A stretch of DNA of 10,800 bases. Source: Bacteroidales bacterium. Lineage in GTDB: Bacteria; Bacteroidota; Bacteroidia; Bacteroidales; UBA10428. This document shows positions 6,966 through 10,800 of this stretch, piece after piece. The notes under the pieces were generated by a model. It did not search any database. It had not been told where the DNA came from and was given only the letters and a program-made list of their open reading frames with translations. A program made the translations under genes and the position numbers. Position 1 is the stretch's first letter. Every line of letters begins with the position of its first letter. The stretch spans positions 1-10,800 of the forward strand of contig JAFGQQ010000456.1 of assembly GCA_016935595.1 (NCBI GenBank). Direction: 5' to 3'.

Positions 6966-8510
6966 TTATTCATATCCAGGATTTTGTTCAATTATTCCGT
7001 TCGATTCAATAATTACCGAACTGGGTATAGGGAATAAGGTGTCGTGTGGTTGAGGATCAGTTGCTCCTCTTGCTAATGCGTATTCTATGTATTTTCCATG
7101 ACGTATTAAGTCTTGCCGGCGGGAGCCTTCGCAGTATAATTCCCTGCCTCGTTCTAAAAGAATTGAATCTCGAAATGCTTCTTTGGTTGGAATTATTGTA
7201 CTATTCCAATCAGATAGGCCTGCCCTTTGTCTTATCAAATTTACGTATTGGAATGCATTAGCAGGGCCATTCTGTTCATTAATAGCTTCAGCAAGTGATA
7301 ACAATACTTCGGCATATCGGAAAACGACCATATCCATAGTGAACATAGGACCTTCATCACCAGATGGAAGGATGGTATATTTCATAGGAATTGGTCCGCG
7401 CATAGATCCCGCATTAACTCTATTAACGGTATCCCCATTATTATTAATATAAGAAGTTATAATAGTTTCCTTTCTTATATCAATAGCATCGAATTTGTCA
7501 TATTGTGACCAGGGCATCCAAAACCCATACCAGCCGTTAATTTTAGCATTCACTAAAGTTGAGCCTGCATAAGCATAATTGAAATTACCCGGAAACAGTG
7601 GTGCTATCCAGTAATTAGGAGAGGCGCTATTGCATGGGATACCATAAATCACTTCTTCATTGCCATAATTATTGAACACATCAGCATAATTGGGCAGAAG
7701 ACTGTAATACCCCATGTTTATTATATCCATTGCTGCTTCTTCGGCTTTGTCCCATTGTCTGTTATGCATATACAATTTGAGTAAAAGCATTCTGGCCACA
7801 CCTTTGGATACCCTTCCCCAATTTGATAGATCGTTATTGTAGTAATCAGGAAAACTGGAACCTGGTGTTGCCAAGGCTTCATTTAAGTCTTTTTCAATTT
7901 GTGCACAATATACTTCTTTTGTAGGCCTTGGCAGTATTGTAGTATCGGTTAATATTTCAGGATCCAACCGTACATTTACCGTACCAAAAAAGTCATATAA
8001 GCAATACATTAACCATGCCCTTAATGTTTTAGCTTCTGCTAAATATTTATTTCTTACACCTTCTGGCACTGAAGTAACCTGTGGGATTTTGTCAATTACT
8101 TCGGTAGCCCTGGCTACAAACCTTATTTTAGGATAAGTTGGCCCTTCAGGATTACTTCCTGATATTGTAAATGTAGCCGGGCCCCATGTGAAGTTTACTA
8201 AATTAGCATCCCATGTGGGATTAACATACAATTCATCGGTTGTTAGCATGCTTCTGCACCAGTAGGTTTTCCGGTCACAGTTGTATAATGAGGCATACCA
8301 TACATTAACTCCCTGATCTGTTGTCCCCCAATTGGTTGAGAAAGAATTATATAGGCCAATTACCGCATTGTTTAAATCATCTTCGGTTTTATAAAAGTTA
8401 TCAGGAGTAAGACTATTGTATATAACAGGTTCAAGTTGTTTCTCACAGCTTAAAATTAAAACTGAAATTATACCTAGAAATAATATAGATAGATATTTTG
8501 TTGCTTTCAT
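6966..8510 (-). CDS. susD: SusD/RagB-family outer membrane glycan-binding lipoprotein
   Basis: This 514-residue protein is a full-length SusD homologue, the surface lid that binds oligosaccharides over its SusC pore. A lipoprotein signal (MKATKYLSILFLGIISVLIL, then SC) places the lipidated cysteine at 22, followed by EKQLEP, with acidic residues typical of surface-exported Bacteroidetes lipoproteins. The N-terminal region has LTPDNFYKTEDDLNNAVIGL (34-53). The TPR-like core has LAEAKTLRAWLMYCLYDFFG (157-176) and WGRVSKGVARMLLLKLYMHN (231-250). The C-terminal SusD_RagB domain has VVFRYAEVLLSLAEAINEQN (395-414), VNLIRQRAGL (423-432) and LERGRELYCEGSRRQDLIRHG (452-472). It closes with LFPIPSSVI and QNPGYE, the usual family ending. 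The gene follows susC after 28 bases. Ligand specificity cannot be read from the sequence and is inferred from the linked GH53. The symbol denotes the family, not a starch-specific function. Confidence 0.96.
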   Translation of the reverse strand: MKATKYLSILFLGIISVLILSCEKQLEPVIYNSLTPDNFYKTEDDLNNAVIGLYNSFSTNWGTTDQGVNVWYASLYNCDRKTYWCRSMLTTDELYVNPTWDANLVNFTWGPATFTISGSNPEGPTYPKIRFVARATEVIDKIPQVTSVPEGVRNKYLAEAKTLRAWLMYCLYDFFGTVNVRLDPEILTDTTILPRPTKEVYCAQIEKDLNEALATPGSSFPDYYNNDLSNWGRVSKGVARMLLLKLYMHNRQWDKAEEAAMDIINMGYYSLLPNYADVFNNYGNEEVIYGIPCNSASPNYWIAPLFPGNFNYAYAGSTLVNAKINGWYGFWMPWSQYDKFDAIDIRKETIITSYINNNGDTVNRVNAGSMRGPIPMKYTILPSGDEGPMFTMDMVVFRYAEVLLSLAEAINEQNGPANAFQYVNLIRQRAGLSDWNSTIIPTKEAFRDSILLERGRELYCEGSRRQDLIRHGKYIEYALARGATDPQPHDTLFPIPSSVIIESNGIIEQNPGYE

Positions 8511-8538
8511 ACGTTTTGAATTTTAATGGATTATATTA

Positions 8539-10800
8539 TTAAAATGCTATATTTACGCCAAATGTTGTTGAATATACCTGTGGATAAGGATTTACATCCG
8601 ACACCTCAGGATCAATTCCTTTATATTTGGTAAACACATATAAATTCTGAAGGTCAATATAAATTCTAAATGAATTTATTTTTATTTTATTAATTAAGCT
8701 TGCAGGCAGAGTATAACCCAATGTTATATTCTTGAGACGGGCAAAACTGCCATCAACTAACCAAAAATCGTTATAGATGGTATTATAAGGATAATCGTTA
8801 TTTGTAGGATTGGAACCATTATAAGGATTATTGCTTTCAGATAAACCCGGGTATATACCTTCAGGATTATCGCTCGACCAAGCATCCTTTATATCTGTTA
8901 TTGTATTAGAAGGATAAATAGCATCTGAAATACCTACGGGACTTAAGAAGTTTCTGTATCCGTTCGGAATTTCGCGACCGAGTAATCCATATATGTAAAT
9001 ACTGAGATCGAAACCCATATACCTGAATGTATTATTAATACCAAAACTCCACTTTGGTGTTCCATCTGCCAGTAAAACAACATCAGCTCCATCGAGTTTG
9101 CCATCCGGTTCTCCTGTAAGGTTTCCGTTTTCATCAAAACCATTTATATCTTTATATTTTATATTTCCGAAAATTGGTCTTGCGCTCATATTGGTAACAT
9201 AACCTGTTGTATCTTCTGATGTTTTTAATATACCATCAGTTTCCCAACCATAGATAGCTAGCACCGGATCTTTCTCTTTAATCCAAGGTGATAAAGCTAC
9301 CCGGGGATTCCTGGATTCCCAGTTTAAAGTATATGTTGTAAGAGTTATGTTGGTTTTCCATTTAAATTCTCCAGTAAGATTATTTGTATTTAACGTAAAT
9401 TCCCATCCCTGGCTTTTTTGAGAACCGACATTATCAGCTACTCGACCTATAGGCGCATCGCTAGGCAGTGGATTATAACTAAGAAGATCTTTTTTTAATT
9501 TATTAAAAAAATCAATATTAGCTGTAATTCTGTTTTCTAATAAGCCAATATCTATACCTATATTAGAAGTAACATCTGTTTCCCAGGTAAGATCTGGATT
9601 TTCGAGTTGTGATAATGTCACTCCAGGATAAAGAGTAGTACCTATTAAAAATGGATATCCAGTACTATATAATTGCCATGGATTATTACCTATAAAACCC
9701 TCATTACCTGCAGTACCGTAACCAGCCCGAAGCTTCAGTTCAGAGAATACATTGGCGCTTTCCATAAAGCTTTCCTCGCTAATCTTCCATGCACCTGATA
9801 TACCGGGAAAGAAACCTCTTTTTTTATTTTCTGCAAATATACTACTGGCATCATTTCTTCCAACAATCGCAATAATGTATTTATCGTATAATGAGTAGTT
9901 TATCCTGAAGAATTGTGATATTTTTATTCTTTCATATCTGTAAGAATTCAAAATAGAACTTTCCGGATCAGAAGCAGTACTAACATTATGGTATTCAAAA
10001 GCATCTGTAAAGAAATCAACTGCCTGAAGGCTGAATCCATCATTTAATGTTTTATAATATCCTGCACCTCCAACAATAGTAAGGTTACTGTTTCCATACT
10101 TATGGTTATAGGTCATATACGCTTCGGAACTGTAATTATCAATCCTCCTTGTCATAAGTTGAGCCATACCATTTGGTAATTGAACATTTCGTGCTATCCT
10201 GGGTAAATAAAAATTCCGGTTGTTCGTTGTACGGTCAATTCCCCCAACCAAGTTAATTTTTAAATCATCTATTATTTTTATCTCAATATTTGGGGTAGCC
10301 ATAAAACGTTGATTTCTTGTATAATCGTTAATTACTAGAAATGCTGCTGGATTGGTAATTTTTGGATCGAAAGTTTTTTCATATCTTCCAAGACTATCAT
10401 AAACAGGAGTTGTAGGACTATAAACATAAGCAGTTTGAAGCATATTGTATTTCTCAGGACCTCCCTGGTTAGCACCTGTTGACGCGTTGTTGGCATTGAT
10501 TTGACTAAAAGTTACGTTAGCTCCTGCTTTAATTCGTTTACCTATTTCCTGATTAAAATTTATTCGTCCTGAGTATCTTTTAAATGAAGAATTTTCAAGT
10601 ATAGCATCATTATCATAATAATTAAAGGATGCAAATATTGTTGAATTTTCTCTACCCCCTGATAATGAAATGTTTTGTTCATGTATATAACCTTTACGCA
10701 TTAAAATATCCAGCCAATCTGTACCTTTTCCGCCTGTAGCTATATCTTCCTCTGAAAAAAGTGGCACAACCGGAGGTATTGAATTAGGTCCATAAATATC
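8539..10800 (-). CDS. susC: SusC/RagA-family TonB-dependent outer membrane transporter (N-terminus cut by window edge)
   Basis: The frame stays open to the right edge, so 753 C-terminal residues are visible of a family usually around 1000 long. The signal peptide, the carboxypeptidase-like regulatory domain, the TonB box and most of the plug lie outside. The visible part starts near the end of the plug (DIYGPNSIPP, GKGTDWLDILMRKGYIHEQN, then ISLSGG at visible residues 44-49). It continues through the 22-strand-type barrel: STIFASFNYYDNDAIL, RIKAGANVTFSQ, LKLRAGYGTAGNEGF, LTWETDVTSNIGIDIGLLEN and FARLKNITLGYTLP. It ends with YSTTFGVNIAF, whose terminal aromatic is typical of barrel proteins inserted by BamA. 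It forms the pore that imports galactan oligosaccharides with TonB energy, paired with SusD. A GTG codon at 10767-10765 lies inside the reading frame and is not the real start. Confidence 0.95.
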   Translation of the reverse strand, partial: DIYGPNSIPPVVPLFSEEDIATGGKGTDWLDILMRKGYIHEQNISLSGGRENSTIFASFNYYDNDAILENSSFKRYSGRINFNQEIGKRIKAGANVTFSQINANNASTGANQGGPEKYNMLQTAYVYSPTTPVYDSLGRYEKTFDPKITNPAAFLVINDYTRNQRFMATPNIEIKIIDDLKINLVGGIDRTTNNRNFYLPRIARNVQLPNGMAQLMTRRIDNYSSEAYMTYNHKYGNSNLTIVGGAGYYKTLNDGFSLQAVDFFTDAFEYHNVSTASDPESSILNSYRYERIKISQFFRINYSLYDKYIIAIVGRNDASSIFAENKKRGFFPGISGAWKISEESFMESANVFSELKLRAGYGTAGNEGFIGNNPWQLYSTGYPFLIGTTLYPGVTLSQLENPDLTWETDVTSNIGIDIGLLENRITANIDFFNKLKKDLLSYNPLPSDAPIGRVADNVGSQKSQGWEFTLNTNNLTGEFKWKTNITLTTYTLNWESRNPRVALSPWIKEKDPVLAIYGWETDGILKTSEDTTGYVTNMSARPIFGNIKYKDINGFDENGNLTGEPDGKLDGADVVLLADGTPKWSFGINNTFRYMGFDLSIYIYGLLGREIPNGYRNFLSPVGISDAIYPSNTITDIKDAWSSDNPEGIYPGLSESNNPYNGSNPTNNDYPYNTIYNDFWLVDGSFARLKNITLGYTLPASLINKIKINSFRIYIDLQNLYVFTKYKGIDPEVSDVNPYPQVYSTTFGVNIAF

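Noticed and set aside
10765..10767. GTG as the start codon of the SusC gene
   Set aside because: The frame is open upstream to the window edge and encodes typical plug sequence (DIYGPNSIPPV), so the gene is cut by the window and this codon is an internal valine.
1..10800. A wholly new type of biological system, mobile element or defence locus
   Set aside because: Every gene fits a known PUL component family or a recognisable T9SS cargo layout. No transposase, integrase, nuclease, repeat array or RNA gene was seen on either strand.

Overview
The window is a single co-directional block of six genes on the minus strand. It reads as most of a Bacteroidetes polysaccharide utilization locus (PUL) aimed at beta-1,4-galactan or galactose-rich pectin side chains. 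The phylum call rests on the SusC/SusD pair, on two proteins ending in type IX secretion system (T9SS) type A C-terminal sorting domains (YPNPNNG/FPNPSNG motif followed by a GIYLLKI-like strand), on strongly AT-rich DNA, and on mostly weak Shine-Dalgarno signals. Functional T9SS cargo points to a non-Bacteroides member, such as an environmental Bacteroidales or a Cytophaga/Flavobacteria-type organism. I cannot place it more finely.

Layout in transcription order, from high to low coordinates: (1) the C-terminal 753 residues of a SusC-type TonB-dependent transporter, cut by the right edge (10800-8539); (2) a SusD-type glycan-binding lipoprotein (8510-6966); (3) a 270-residue secreted protein with one beta-sandwich-like module and a T9SS tail, in the slot where a SusE-like surface glycan-binding protein is usual (6906-6094); (4) a 261-base gap with a perfect 14-base inverted repeat; (5) a GH53 endo-beta-1,4-galactanase carrying a related module and a T9SS tail (5832-4063); (6) a GH35 beta-galactosidase-type lipoprotein (4022-1578); (7) a GH2 beta-galactosidase-type enzyme cut by the left edge (1425-1). 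Real genes cover nearly everything, no gene-free stretch exceeds 300 bases, and I see no RNA genes, mobile elements or CRISPR arrays.

Inferred working model: GH53, exported by the T9SS to the cell surface, cuts galactan into oligosaccharides. The T9SS-tailed accessory protein and SusD hold the glycan, and SusC imports the pieces. GH35 and GH2 then remove terminal galactose, with GH2 probably periplasmic. The order susC-susD-binding protein-GH53-GH2 parallels the Bacteroides thetaiotaomicron pectic galactan PUL (BT4671 to BT4667, from memory), with an extra GH35 and a non-lipoprotein binding protein. The class of system is known. The less ordinary points are the module shared by the enzyme and the accessory protein, the T9SS replacement of the SusE-like slot, and the large inverted repeat in the operon's longest gap.
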